Shown piece after piece: positions 11,231 to 23,300 of a stretch of DNA of 40,547 nucleotides (within the stretch, counting starts at the first letter, position 1; every line of letters begins with the position of its first letter). Origin of the DNA: Phoronis australis (lineage: Eukaryota > Phoronida > Phoronidae); NCBI GenBank assembly GCA_002633005.1, contig NMRA01000504.1, positions 275,571 through 316,117 of the forward strand, written 5' to 3'. The translations under genes and the position numbers were made by a program. The notes below the pieces were generated by a model, which worked only from the letters and a program-made list of their open reading frames with translations, was not told the origin of the DNA and made no database searches.

Positions 11231-12571
11231 ATGACTTTGTCAGAGACCGAAACTGTTGTAAAAAGCTGTAGTGGTTCGCCAACTTTATCCAGGCGTGACA
11301 GGTCCTTAAATAACAACAATTACAAAGCTCCAGTTACCAATGGCAACCCATTAAATGCAAGTGACAACACCGGACGTAAAGTAATTGGCATCGACGGCAA
11401 ATGGTACGACATCACTACTTTCATTCCGCACCATCCAGGTGGCGCCGTCATCGAACAGTTTGTGGGCAAGGATGCATCCAATGTCTTTCATGGTCTCCAC
11501 GACAAGGATGTGTTGCGTCACCGTAAACCTGTTGGCGCCTACACCGTCTCCGATGCTGATCCTGCCTCCGCCAAGTTTGCCGAGCTGCACAAGTGGTTTA
11601 TCAATAATGGCTTTTTCCACACCAGCTGTTCTTGGTACGCCATGAAGTTTGCTGTAGCCTTTGCCCTGTTAGCCTTTGCATTTTACCTTGTGGCATGCAC
11701 GCAGGCCTGGTACTGGCACTATCTTGGAGCCGTGGTTTTGGCAGCTTTCTGGCAACAGTGCGGCTTTTTCATGCACGACTTCATGCACAACCAGGGGTTC
11801 CACGACCGCACCAAGGACCAGTGGTTGGGCACGTTCTTTGGTACGGCTGGCATAGGCATCAGTGGCTCCTGGTGGCGGGATGAACACTTTGTACACCATG
11901 CATTGACCAATACAGTCGACTATGCAAGCGAGTTTTTTGACCCGCAGATGAGAGAGCCTGTCTGGGCTCAGAACACCAAGCTGTTCCCGTTTTATAGCAA
12001 TTTGCTGCAATACTATGCCATAAAGATGCAGCACATCACATTCTTGCCAATATGCATCGGAGTGGGCCGCGTCGGGATCGTCTTAGATAGTTTTAAGCAA
12101 GAAACCCGTCTGAGGGAGTGGGCCGCGTTTCTTCTTCACTGGGCTTACGTATGCTACCTGTTGTCATTTTTGCCCACGTGGCGCGAAGTAGCCATTTTCT
12201 ACCTGATTGCCAGTCTGTGCGAGGGCATCCTACATATCCAGCTGTTGATCAGCCACTACGCCAAGCCATTCTTCCTCAAAGACGACATCTGTGTTAGCAA
12301 GAACTGGTATCGCATGCAGATAGAGTGTAACATTAACATTAAGAACCCAGTTTGGCTTGACTGGTTTCACGGTGGGCTGAACTTCCACATTGAGCATCAC
12401 CTGTATCCCACAATGCCCCGGCACAACTACAGAAGGGCCAGTAAATACATACGTCAGGCTTGCCAGGAGCTGGGAATCTCCTACGACGAGTGCACCTGGT
12501 CGGAGGCTGTAGCTAGAACTCTTCAATGTCTTAAGTCCATGTCTAAGCACTTCAAATTAGACCCACGTTAA
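11231..12571 (+). CDS. Cytochrome b5-fused membrane fatty acid desaturase
   Basis: Complete 446-residue protein. Residues 1-46 are Ser/Asn-rich. Residues about 47-105 are a cytochrome b5 haem domain with HPGG at 68-71 and the likely second haem ligand His90. Hydrophobic segments lie near 137-158, 160-180, 296-314 and 317-335. The di-iron histidine boxes are HDFMH (182-186), HFVHH (219-223) and HIEHH (386-390). Families with this plan take electrons from NADH through their own cytochrome b5 and insert a double bond into an acyl chain in the endoplasmic reticulum membrane; length is typical. The ATG has a good context (A at -3) right after a splice acceptor. The third box begins with His, whereas most front-end desaturases have Gln there. 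Substrate and position of the double bond cannot be read from sequence; an insect-type cytochrome-b5-related protein or a sphingolipid desaturase are alternatives. Codons are more GC-rich than the flanks. Confidence 0.93.
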   Translation: MTLSETETVVKSCSGSPTLSRRDRSLNNNNYKAPVTNGNPLNASDNTGRKVIGIDGKWYDITTFIPHHPGGAVIEQFVGKDASNVFHGLHDKDVLRHRKPVGAYTVSDADPASAKFAELHKWFINNGFFHTSCSWYAMKFAVAFALLAFAFYLVACTQAWYWHYLGAVVLAAFWQQCGFFMHDFMHNQGFHDRTKDQWLGTFFGTAGIGISGSWWRDEHFVHHALTNTVDYASEFFDPQMREPVWAQNTKLFPFYSNLLQYYAIKMQHITFLPICIGVGRVGIVLDSFKQETRLREWAAFLLHWAYVCYLLSFLPTWREVAIFYLIASLCEGILHIQLLISHYAKPFFLKDDICVSKNWYRMQIECNINIKNPVWLDWFHGGLNFHIEHHLYPTMPRHNYRRASKYIRQACQELGISYDECTWSEAVARTLQCLKSMSKHFKLDPR

Positions 12572-13175
12572 CTGGGGATTGAGTCTATCCAGCTTGTGAT
12601 ATGCCCATTAAAACAGTAGCTGCTAAGCCTTGATGTATTATTTATATGTTCCATGTACACTCGCGCTTTTTGATTTCAGGAATAATTTAGTAAAATGAAT
12701 AGTACTTAGACGCGTACACTCGCACTTGTACATATCAAGTGAAGTGTTGACGTTGAATGTGGTATCATTGTTGTCAATTTTACACTTTTATACACGGTCC
12801 GAACATGAACATAGTGCCAAGTTTGAGTCCATGTTGCCTAGCAGGTATTATTAGTATGGAGCTATTCTCTATAATTTAATTTTTAATTAGTATTTTTTGT
12901 TTTGCTATTTGTAAGCCATCTCTGTCGTTTTTGAGAGGGTACAGCATGTCTAGTGCTTTATGCAATCTGCTGCTTCCCTTTCCTTGGAAACCATTTATTT
13001 TTATTATTGCTTGTTGTAAGGCTTTGTACTAGAATTCCTGCGATTGCACTGGGATCTAAATGTCTTGGCATTATAATCGAGAGAAAAGCAACCTTTAACG
13101 GCACAGTGCAAATCCCGTGCCTAATCGTTTACTGGGCAAAAGCAAGATATGAATAAAACGGTTTTGTAACACCTT
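12572..13175 (+). other. 3' UTR of the desaturase
   Basis: Non-coding and AT-rich, running from the TAA stop to the first good polyadenylation signal. An upstream ATTAAA-like site near 12,606 is weaker. Confidence 0.5.
13152..13157 (+). terminator. Polyadenylation signal AATAAA
   Basis: Canonical AATAAA about 580 bases after the desaturase stop, followed within 15 bases by a T-rich GGTTTTGT stretch. It is the best candidate for the mRNA 3' end. Confidence 0.55.
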
Positions 13176-13963
13176 TTCGACAAGTCTGTATTCAGCCAAA
13201 TATCTTCAAAACTCTGGAATATAATTCAGGATAAGTGTGAAAGCAGAAAGCCTGTAGAATTTGATTTGTGACTTCGCACCAAAAATCCTATTTTCTGATA
13301 ACCCTCTTGCAAAAGTGGATCAATTTAAAAGCTATCAGAATTTTCAGAATTGTGCATGAAGCACCGAGTATCTAAAAGTTTTGTATGAATCAGATGGGCC
13401 ATTTCGATTTTTTTCTGGTGGTTGCTTCACTTCATTGATAATTTGGTTGTATATGTCAAGATTTTTACAGTGTACAAATTTCCACAATCAAACCAATATG
13501 CAACTGTAGGTTTTAACATTATCTTGCTGATATTACTCATTTTGCAATTTCTGTTATGTGCTACAGTCAATTTGGATGCAGCAAACTGCAGTTTTAACAT
13601 GTGTTTAAAAAGTCCTGTAATGATTCTTTCAAAATCAGTTAGCATTTTTGAGATTTACTGAACATTAGAAACAATTGGATTGTTTGTAAGTAAAAGTTAA
13701 TTTAGAATGTGGGGTCATTGGTAAACCACAATTAGATTTGGTCCAATTGTAGTTTAAAGTGATTAAGATGCATAATTTATGTATTTGGTTCTACTTAACA
13801 CCATAAACACCTTGGGTCTGTATTAACTAGGGTAAATTAATTAAGAATGTATATAATCTAATGAGATATATAATATATAGCTGGTTCGAAGAGAACTTAA
13901 TGTGTGTAAAGAAAGTCTTAACTCAGGAGCAACAAAAACTTTCCCTATGTCTCTCTCAAGGAT
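13176..13963. other. Intergenic, nothing recognised
   Basis: AT-rich. The overlapping open frames on both strands at 13,422-13,661 look random. Confidence 0.4.
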
Positions 13964-14254
13964 GGAAATGATTCTTTAGTCTCATGTCTAAATTCAAGCT
14001 TCGATCTTATAACTCCAGACCAGAACCTACAAATTCCTTTCCCGTGCCCCTTAAATATCCACACATGAAGCAAAAATACTCCATACCGATCTATGGGACA
14101 CGTTGAGAAATCTGGTTCTCAGTATGGAATTTGTTCACTGGATATCGTATTTTTAGTTCATGTGTAGATAGTTGAGAGGCACGGGAATAGAATTTGATCT
14201 CCGACTGTGGTTTAGGGATCAGATTTAAAGGTGTGGCACACTGGAATCGTTTCC
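13964..14254. mobile_element. Foldback / MITE-like inverted repeat
   Basis: Two imperfect arms face each other around a centre near 14,105. The outer ends are GGAAATGATTC (13,964) and GAATCGTTTCC (14,244-14,254). Inside, AAATTCCTTTCCCGTGCC faces GGCACGGGAATAGAATTT, and CACACATGAAGCAAAAATAC faces GTATTTTTAGTTCATGTGTA. Arms are about 130 bases with small indels. There is no coding capacity, and I could not identify a target duplication. Confidence 0.65.
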
Positions 14255-16714
14255 ACTTCCCATCAGTTTAGTTACGGTAATTCTTTTGGTTTGCGCACAC
14301 CCTCGAGTTTTGCACCTTTCAAATTGTGAGGAAACTGTCCTCATTTTATTCATATGCTCAAGACTCTTTGTGCACCTCAACAACAAGCAGTTGTACTACT
14401 TAACATTGTGTGATAATTTTTAGTCCACTTGCCAGATGTGCCTTTCATCATAGAGTATTTAGTGTAAACATGGGTCCAGTTTCTGTTGCCAGCACATCTA
14501 GCATATGCTGTTGTCGGGGTGTGATAAGCAGTGATTCGACAAGACCATCATACTCTTATATAGGTATTTGGTGTTGCGGCAAACATGAAACCTAAGTGGC
14601 ATTCCTTTACCATGCCTGAACAACGTATTTGGAATTATATGTTTTGTGATTTTTACTGTGTGATTTTGGGTGAAGTTCGAAGTGAACAAATTTTGATACT
14701 ATGTATAACCTAGGGATCAGTACTATTGCATTCCAATGTTTGACAGCAAATATGCAAGCTACAATATTGGATGTGGCCAATACACACACTGTCAATTAGA
14801 TAACAAACACGCTCTCATTTTAAACTTCTGCTAGTGGTCAGGTCATGGTTTTCATTCCGAAATGCAGTAAGTTTACGTCAAAAGTAGCGCTTATGTGTGC
14901 AATATAATGATGTAGTACCGGACGTCTATTACAAAGCTCTGAAAATAAACACTTATTCAATCACGATTTATTTGTTTGCATTTTAAACAAAGATACAGAT
15001 TGCAAGTTTTGCAAAACGTTTATATGTCAGATTTTGGCTTATGACATTTTTCAGTCATTTGTGGTTTGTGCTTTTGACCTTTCGGATATTTAAGTCATGC
15101 TGCTCTGACGTAACGCTAGTCTGGTTTGATCGGACTTTCATCAGTTTTGCTGTTGAAATTGCAGTGTTCTAAATGTGAACTGAATGAGGAACAACTTTTG
15201 TGATAAAATCCTAATGCAGAGGTGATCAACTTGTACGCATTCAAGTACATCATATGCCAAAACAATGGGATACTTTCAAATAGCAACTTGGCGACTGTTA
15301 ACGTGGGACCGGACACCAGTGGCCACAATTTGACGAGGAGGCATTTAATAACATTTGCTTAAAACACATTCACTGTAAAGGGTCTATTTATGAAGTCAAA
15401 CTGTTCCCATATACCAGCTACAGCAAAGACAAAGTAACTCCTGGTACAGCTAGGTAGCGATGGGAGTCACCGGTCCCAGTGATCAGCTGCAATTGTTTCC
15501 TGAAAGTCTCATCGGGACAAAATTACCCACAATTCCCAGTCGTGACATCTGAGCTCAAGCGTAAATTCCCCATTGTGACAGCCAAGTGCTGACAGAATGC
15601 ACCATTGCACAATAAAAAGTGAAATAACTCAACTGGAATGACTAGCAAGAACTGTTGGGTAAAACAGGATCTCGACAATCACGTCACAAGTAACAAGATA
15701 CTAAATCTTGGATACAACAGATATTGGCATTACTTTAAGACAATCTGGACTAATCGCACAGATATATACATGTAATGAACGTAAAAGGCTTCTACAAGAA
15801 ATTTCAAAATACGTGCAATCATTTCTCTGTGTTAATGCTGCTAAATTGTTGTTTTTGTTTTTCCTCTACTATGATTTGAAAAAACCATGACAACAATAAT
15901 CCTCTGTATGTTTTAGACAAAGAAAGAATATATTCTTCTCTACATGTTTAGTTAGGAAATCCCTCCATACAGTGCAAGCACTACAAAATCTTGAGGGAAG
16001 TTCAACGCTGTCCCCGTGAACATCAAATTTGCTTGGCCGCCATTCAAACCTGTGGGGAGCAATAAAACAATTATCTTCTCAACAAGGACTGTAAATCCTT
16101 TGTTAAGTTATGTTTACTTTCACAGGCCAACTGGGACAGTGGTATGACTAAGAACAAGGTTCACAAAAAGCTACTTTCATTGTCAATTTCAAAAGGCCTA
16201 TTGTGTGAAGGACACCGATGATTTCCAAGTCTAAAATATTGCCCAAATTTCAAATCGCTAGAATGGGAAACAATCTCGGCCACAAGTGAGAAACAATCAA
16301 GTTTTAGTTCTTGAATGACGACGATTACCTGATCTGCTGATGAAAGTGGCACGAGATTCCGTTAAAAAAGGAACCAAAAAGTCCATCCCAAAATGTAACC
16401 AGGAGCTGGCTTATTCACAAGCTTTCATTCAAGTCCATTTCAAATGAAAAGTCACAATTTAGCACGTGCCAGTATTTTGACAAGGTCAATACACATTTTC
16501 TTGATGTTTTTTCAGCGATGAATCACACATCTTGTTCAATAGCAAAAACAGTGTGTAATTGCACTAAAAAACCCAAAGTCAGTGTTTTGAGATGCTTTGC
16601 ACTGTTAAGTAGCCATCAACCACCATCATGGAGGGAGTGACACGGTGAGTAACAACATGATTGACATGTCAAGGTTCGAATGGATGACTGTATACTTTGA
16701 ACAGAAACTGCATT
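14255..16714. other. Intergenic between desaturase and MRPL45 3' end, no gene supported
   Basis: No coding segment with credible composition or splice sites. The short open frames at 14,410, 15,116, 15,708 and 16,161 have no support. Confidence 0.4.
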
Positions 16715-16720
16715 TTTATT
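16715..16720 (-). terminator. Candidate polyadenylation signal for MRPL45
   Basis: Reads AATAAA on the minus strand, about 340 bases past the MRPL45 stop codon. It is the nearest canonical hexamer I noticed downstream of the gene. Confidence 0.35.
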
Positions 16721-17062
16721 CTTTTTTGTACGTCGTCAGCTTTCAGAAAGTTTTGTGGGGTTTACAGTGCGATTAAAAACTTGTTTTCATGCTAATAGGT
16801 GGCATGAGACGCTCTCTATCTTCACATCCAACTCGTGTCCATGAGATGTTTTATCAAAAACAAGCTCTTACGTGGGTTCAAAATGATGCTGTTCCAAAAG
16901 CACTATGACCACGAATCAAACAATATTGCTGAATAAAGTTTCTCACTTGCGAACAGCAACATTCCAGATGACTGACAGGTATTTATGTCAACGTAAGACC
17001 TGCAAAGCACTAGCTTCAAGGCATCATCTTTTGAGTCCTCCTTAACGACACAACACACAGCA

Positions 17063-17341
17063 CTAGGCGGATACTAATGTTGAACCATCAGACTCTGTCA
17101 ACCCTTCCTCAGTCGATTCTGATGGTTCAATATCTTCAATGTTCTCAAAGACCGGTTTCCTGTAAGTGCGTATGGCTGGCTGAGCAGGTGGCAACCAATC
17201 TGGTATGATCTTGGAGTGAATTCGCCAGTCGCCATAGACATTGGATAGATGTTTTTCAAACACGACATATTCAAGAACGTTCTTTATGAGGTCTTCGCTT
17301 CCAAACATTAGACGGCCAAATCTATCATACATAGCCAAAAC
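17063..17341 (-). CDS. MRPL45: MRPL45 exon 7 (C-terminal, stop)
   Basis: Begins after a TTTTTCAG acceptor with [10 protein letters not shown] and ends in TAG at 17,065-17,063. It holds [10 protein letters not shown] and the conserved VVFEKHL...[20 protein letters not shown] segment of mL45. The acidic tail after it ([13 protein letters not shown]) is poorly conserved between animals. Confidence 0.92.
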   Translation of the reverse strand, partial: VLAMYDRFGRLMFGSEDLIKNVLEYVVFEKHLSNVYGDWRIHSKIIPDWLPPAQPAIRTYRKPVFENIEDIEPSESTEEGLTESDGSTLVSA

Positions 17342-20300
17342 CTGAAAAAGACAAATGATTGTGAGGCTCTAATGTTCTCAAAGATCTGCCTTGGCCATTT
17401 GAACCCAAAAATACTCAAAACGTAAGAGCAAATTAAACATTTAAAATTCAAATTAAACCCAATCTAAATGTTACACATTTATAAAAACAAGTTTGATCTT
17501 CAAACAAAAACTCCCTAAAGCCACATGTCCTTGCCTTCTCTAACAATAATCTCAGAACTTTTCAACTGTGGTCACCGGCAAAGGGTCTGAAACGTTGCCA
17601 ATCAAATGAGAATAACCTCAACTTATTTATGGAAAAAATCAAAATTGTGAAAACCTGTAAAATGTCATTTAATTCCAACCCCAATGATGTAAAAGAGCAA
17701 ATACAAGCTTGGCTTTAATATGTGCAGTTGCAATAACAAGGACGATGATTTGCAACCAACTCACAGACCATCGTTTCGATGTATAACATACATCTTCAGG
17801 TGCAGTTCAAAGACAGTCAATGGGCGTAGACTGAGGCAGTACAAGACAAAAATGACATAGAATTTCATGTAAAAGCTAAAAACCAGCCAAATTCATGGCG
17901 TAGCTGAAAATGCGACTGCTACTCTACAGTTACTCTAAGCCTTTAGCCAGAATTAGTCATTTCACATCATTATTGTTGTATAGACATTTGGACAGAAAAG
18001 AACCAAGTTCCCTTCGCTTCAGGGTGCTAGTCCATAAATGCACAGCAGGAATTCGACTGCCATTTGTAAGACCTTGTGCTGGTTGTTCACCTGCAGGGCA
18101 ACAAGGTTATGCAACAGTTTCAAGATTTTGTATTGCAAGTGGTCTATTTAGCTGTTATACAGCATAAACAGAAACAATGTCCACACTACTTATTGCCCAG
18201 TTACCCACCTGCTTCGTGTGGAACCTGACGGTAACCTGGCCGTACATGTTCTCTTTAGACATCATGTCCATGGTGCGCACATGCACGGCTCTTGGTGGTT
18301 CTATGGACTCTAAAAACCTCCAGCGTAACGTCTTGAACTCCAGCCCGAATATCATCTCCTGAAATTTGCAATATGACAATCATTTGGCTGAGATTCTGAT
18401 GTAAGTGGTCATAATCAAAAGTTAGTGTTTCGAATGTGGCATCGGACTTTAAAGAGGAAACACTTGAGTAAAGAGAAAACACATCTAAAGTTACAGGTTT
18501 AAATGTAAAGCTGTAATGTTTTTTCAAATGCTGTTTAATGACACTGAGCTGTGCCATATGAACCAGGCTATAAACAAACTTTCTGAAATTTGCTCAAAAA
18601 TTTGACAAAACAAAATGTCCATTATTCCATTATACTTTGTCATGAAGAATTTTTACAAAGCGCAAAATCCAAGAGGCCTTCTAATTTAAAGTGAAATCGT
18701 GAAAATTCCGAGGTACTCGTTTTATTGCCAAAAATGGGCGTTCCCCAAACCACATGATGCAGTATTTATTTGCAGAATTTAGCTTAAACAAACAAAAACT
18801 TACAGGATATGCTTTTTCTGTTACCAGATCATGTAGCCGGTCTTCGTTATCTTTGTAACTGAAAGCAAAAATGTACCGAGTAATTAAAAGTTACGCTTGG
18901 TTCACACCATGCTTAAGCTACTCATAAAGTACAATGAAAAATGCAACAAGGTTGTTCCGTTACGGCATTCGGGAACAATAGCAATAGTCAACTTCACGTA
19001 AGTGAATAAGTTCAGTCAAGCTTCAACAAAGTGGTAAACTGATTCCATTCAGTCACTCTTCAATGATCTTGTAAGTGTAATCCTGAATTCACCACTCTTC
19101 ACTTGCAGAGCGAAGAAATGCCCTAGCTTTCAAAAATCAGGATCTTTCAAACAGTTCTGAGCCGAGACAGATCAATGAAGAATGTTTTGCCGGGCCTCAC
19201 TCAGCTTTTAGTTGTGTTAGCCTGTATCGAAATTCATTGCTCAAAAGTAAAACTTAACTCAGATCAGAATGACAAATGGCTAATTTTGAATATAGAGTGG
19301 TGATCAGCACACCAGAAGTGTACAGCTTTGGGAAAAGTGCCCCACAGATGAGCAACAATGAGGGTAAATATTGCAGAATCACAGAGGGCGCTGCAGTATT
19401 CCAGGAAATGGCTATTGTAGCAAGAGACTTGAAGTAGACTAGGTTAGTTTCATCTCGTATCACAGTTAGCCAATCAACAAATTAAACTGTTTCCAAAAGA
19501 GATTGGAAGCAGAGGATGGAGAGCTTTAATTTTAGAGATAAGACCAAAGAGTCAAAGTCGGCTCTTGTCAGGAGATGGGCTCATTTTGAAACTTGGGTAG
19601 CATTCTGTAGACAGCCAGAAAAGTGAGATGTACACTGAACGTGCCAAGAGTGGCGTATATGAAGTAATATCCCACGAGACATTATTCTGCGTATCGACAG
19701 AGACCGTACGTTGTAGTCGAAATGCAGAATAATGTCGAGTGGGATATTACTCCATCTACTTCAATCAACATCGTTAGCCAGTTCAATCATCAAACGCGAG
19801 TATTTTGCAAGTATACGCAAGACCTTTCTAATGTATTACATCAAGATGGCAGCCGCTAGAGTGAGTATTTTTCACCGCTAGTGCTGGCTAGTGTCTAGAG
19901 TGTACAGAATTCAGTCCTGTGCCTCATTTCTTAAAAATACAAGCACCCATCCGAAACACTCGCAAGCAATGCCATGGCTTGCCAAGATAGCCACAATCAT
20001 TTCCTGAATGGCCGTGAACAACTAAAAGAATACTGTGTCACGACATCATTTTCAAAATACATTTTGGGAATAATCATAAGTAGTAACAATTTTCAAATAA
20101 ACGTTGTTTCAAAATATAAGCCACAAGATAAAACACCGGGAAATTAAAGAAAACTACATGTTACATAACTATATTGTTCTTCATAACTAACATCACGCTG
20201 TACGCAGAAAAATTCTGTCTCAGGAAATAAAAACTGCAACACCGTCTTACTTAATAAAAGTTTTTGAGGTTGTCAGCTATGATGATAATAATAATGATAA

Positions 20301-23300
20301 TAATAATAATAATAATAATAAAATTTATTTATAGAGGATAAAATAAAACAGACGTAAAACATGCCTTAGCCAAAGGCTAATATACAGCATGGTCCTCTAC
20401 AGCAAAAATTAAATCAACAAATTAAGATAGACAAATAGATAAATAAATTAAATTAAGTTACATTAAATTAAACACTATTTACTAATTGGATTTACAGACT
20501 GAATTAAAAATAAATAAATGAACAAAAGCTTTTAAATGGTAAATACATTGGAACGACAAAAAGGGGGGACAGCTATGATGACCACAGGTAAATAACGAGT
20601 TGGTTCTGAAATCATCATAACAGTCAGCCTCCTTTAGACTATTTGGCAAGTTGTTCCACTATTGAATGGCCTGAATAAAGAAGGACTTAGAATATAACGA
20701 AGTTCTGTGTTTAGGCAAAACCAAATTGTTTGAGGTATCAATTTTAGAAAATTGTTAAAATAATAGCAACATTTTACATAGAGAACTAACTAGAACCTAT
20801 ATTGGCGCTTCCTTTCACGGTAGTGTTTAAAAGAAACACCACAAACAATTCTTACTTTTGTAAAAGATCATGTGCCTCGACATAGATATCGTGGGCCTGT
20901 TGAGCAAATTCACCAAGGTCAAATTCCTCTTCGTATTTCCTGATTTTCCTCAGCTGCATGAATGATTTTCCCTTCTTTTCAATCCCAGTCAGACGCTGTT
21001 TAGCACCCTGTAAGACATCAAGAGTGATGACAGTGAATATCACGAACGCAGTATCAACCAGCTGATACCTATGTCAAGCTCGGGGCTCTGCAAATTACCT
21101 TATACTGCCTGCTTGACTCAAAGCAAACATCATACAAAATTAAGAAATTGAAATGAGTCTCAACTAATATGAGGATAACAAATTCCTTTAATACGTGGAG
21201 GATTGTCATAGGTCCACTGCAACAAGTTACAGAGCATTAACATGCAACGTAATACAGCGCAGCTACAAGCTATAGTCATTAACAGTCCTAGAAACAGAAC
21301 AATGCCAGAAACTTAAAAATATCCTCTAGAGAGGACTAGGCAAGTCAGAAATGTTCCCCCTCAACAGGAACACTCATTCCACCTTTCATCATGATGCTTC
21401 AAGATGTTTGTAGTATAGGGAAGCAGGACAAAAGGACACAAATACAACAGAAAGGCCACTTGGGGCCACAACAAAGGTCAAATACATCTGAAACACCGTA
21501 AGTGGTGTTGTCTACTTGATAGCAATGTGTTTGCCAACTTCATGAACATCCATCAAGGAACTCCGTAGACATCAATGCAAATGCAAAGAAAAACAAAATT
21601 CATTAAGAGAATCCCCAGTAGTCGGATTTGTCTCAACATCCATGTCAGCTGTGCTCTCCTCAATAGAAGCACATGAGCACTAAATTTCACGAAGATCCAT
21701 TAAAGAACTTGTGGTGATCCACAGGTAGAGAAATAAAATTGATATCAGAGGGCATCACAGCAGATGAACACATTCAAAAATCACCAGCCTAGCAATTCCC
21801 AGTAATGCCAGTCTTCCATGTGAACCTTTGAGTGATATGGCTAAAAAAATTGCAGAAGCCAAAAAAACAAAACTCAAAAATAATAAAAATGGCCACTGGG
21901 TGGCATAAAACGCACCAAATCTATTCAAAAGTGGAAGGTATTATTGCCTGACTAATAGAAGCCTTTTTGCAATGGTTTATGAAAATATTTCAAGGAACTC
22001 CAAAGATACGGGGAAAAACTTGAAACATGAACTTATCACAAAGGAGTACAACGGTAATCGCATCCATCTGAAAGTTGTCAGCACCTGTTCCCACACCCCT
22101 TGAAATACACCAGTCAAATTTAACATAGATCCTGCAAGAGATCTAGGAGATACAGCTGTGGATGAGTAAAAACAAAACTGCCATTGGGGGTGCCACAGTG
22201 GTCAGAGCCATCTGAAAAGCCTCGTCAGCTGTCTTTTACCCAGTTTCCATAATGACCCTTGAAACGATTTGGCAGATGAAGAGACGCCAAAAGAACAGGC
22301 TCGCAAATAATGAAAATGGCCACTACACGACCCAGAATATGTCCAATCCATTTGATAATATCAATACGCAGTTGTCGTTTCAGTAGATGTCTATTCACCA
22401 CTGAAATTTCAAGGAATACTGAAGATACAGACTCTGAGGTAAAAGTAAGAAAAAATATAAAACTGCCAATGAGGGACAAAGCACCAGTCGGATCCATCCA
22501 AAGTGATCGTTCTTTGACTTCGGGTTCACAGGAAAACACTGGCAAAATTTCACAAAAGTCCTGCAAGAGGTTATGAAGATACAGCCAGGAGGCAAACAAT
22601 GGAATTGCAAATAGGGGACGTCACAGCAGTTAGGCTTTTCTGAAAACCATCCTCAGTCATAGTCTCCTCAGCAGGAACACACGAGGTAAGCTTCCTAATG
22701 ATCTCTCTGAAGCAGTTTTGCAAACACCAACGGAACAAAAATAACTAAATGACCACTAGGTGATGCAGAATACATAGAATCCATCCCAAAATCAAACACA
22801 TTGCTGACTCTTTAATAAAAACCTAGTTGCCAAAATCCATCAACTTGCTCTGAAGATACAGTGACAAACACAAAAAACTAGGGGTCACAGCGGTAGTTGG
22901 ATCAGTCTGAAAATCATTGTTATCTGTCATTATAGAGACATATCAGCCAAATCTCATTAGGAACCTGGCCAGACATTTATGAGACACAGCATCAAAAGCC
23001 AGAAAAAGAATGCCAAGTGAACACACAGAGACGTGGCAACACGCACCCTGTGTATACGTGGGTGCATAAAAATGCGATCACAATTACAGGACCTGGAGTG
23101 ATGACTACCTTAATTCAGATGGACGTCAAACACCACAGATCATACCATAGTACTAGACATTCAAGGATGGGGGTACAAAAAACATATGAAAAACATTTAC
23201 AAAGCAAGCATTGTATTTTTGAAGTCAAATCAATGCTTTTATTCATACCAGATCCCATGCCCTATACAGTAATCTCTCTAACTTCGTACAAAAATGCTTC

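Larger units (their letters stand above)
18859..20855 (-). other. MRPL45 intron 4
   Basis: 2.0 kb. Contains a ~100-base hairpin at 19,661-19,762, a LINE 3' tail at 20,281-20,770 and its microsatellite. The rest holds nothing recognised. Confidence 0.7.

Noticed and set aside
11351-12550. Several other frames over the desaturase on both strands
   Set aside because: These are shadows of the real reading frame, which alone holds the histidine boxes and haem motif.
22225-22610. 124-codon minus-strand frame and overlapping frames
   Set aside because: They lie wholly within the inverted ~430 bp repeat array, and equivalent frames are not kept in other units.
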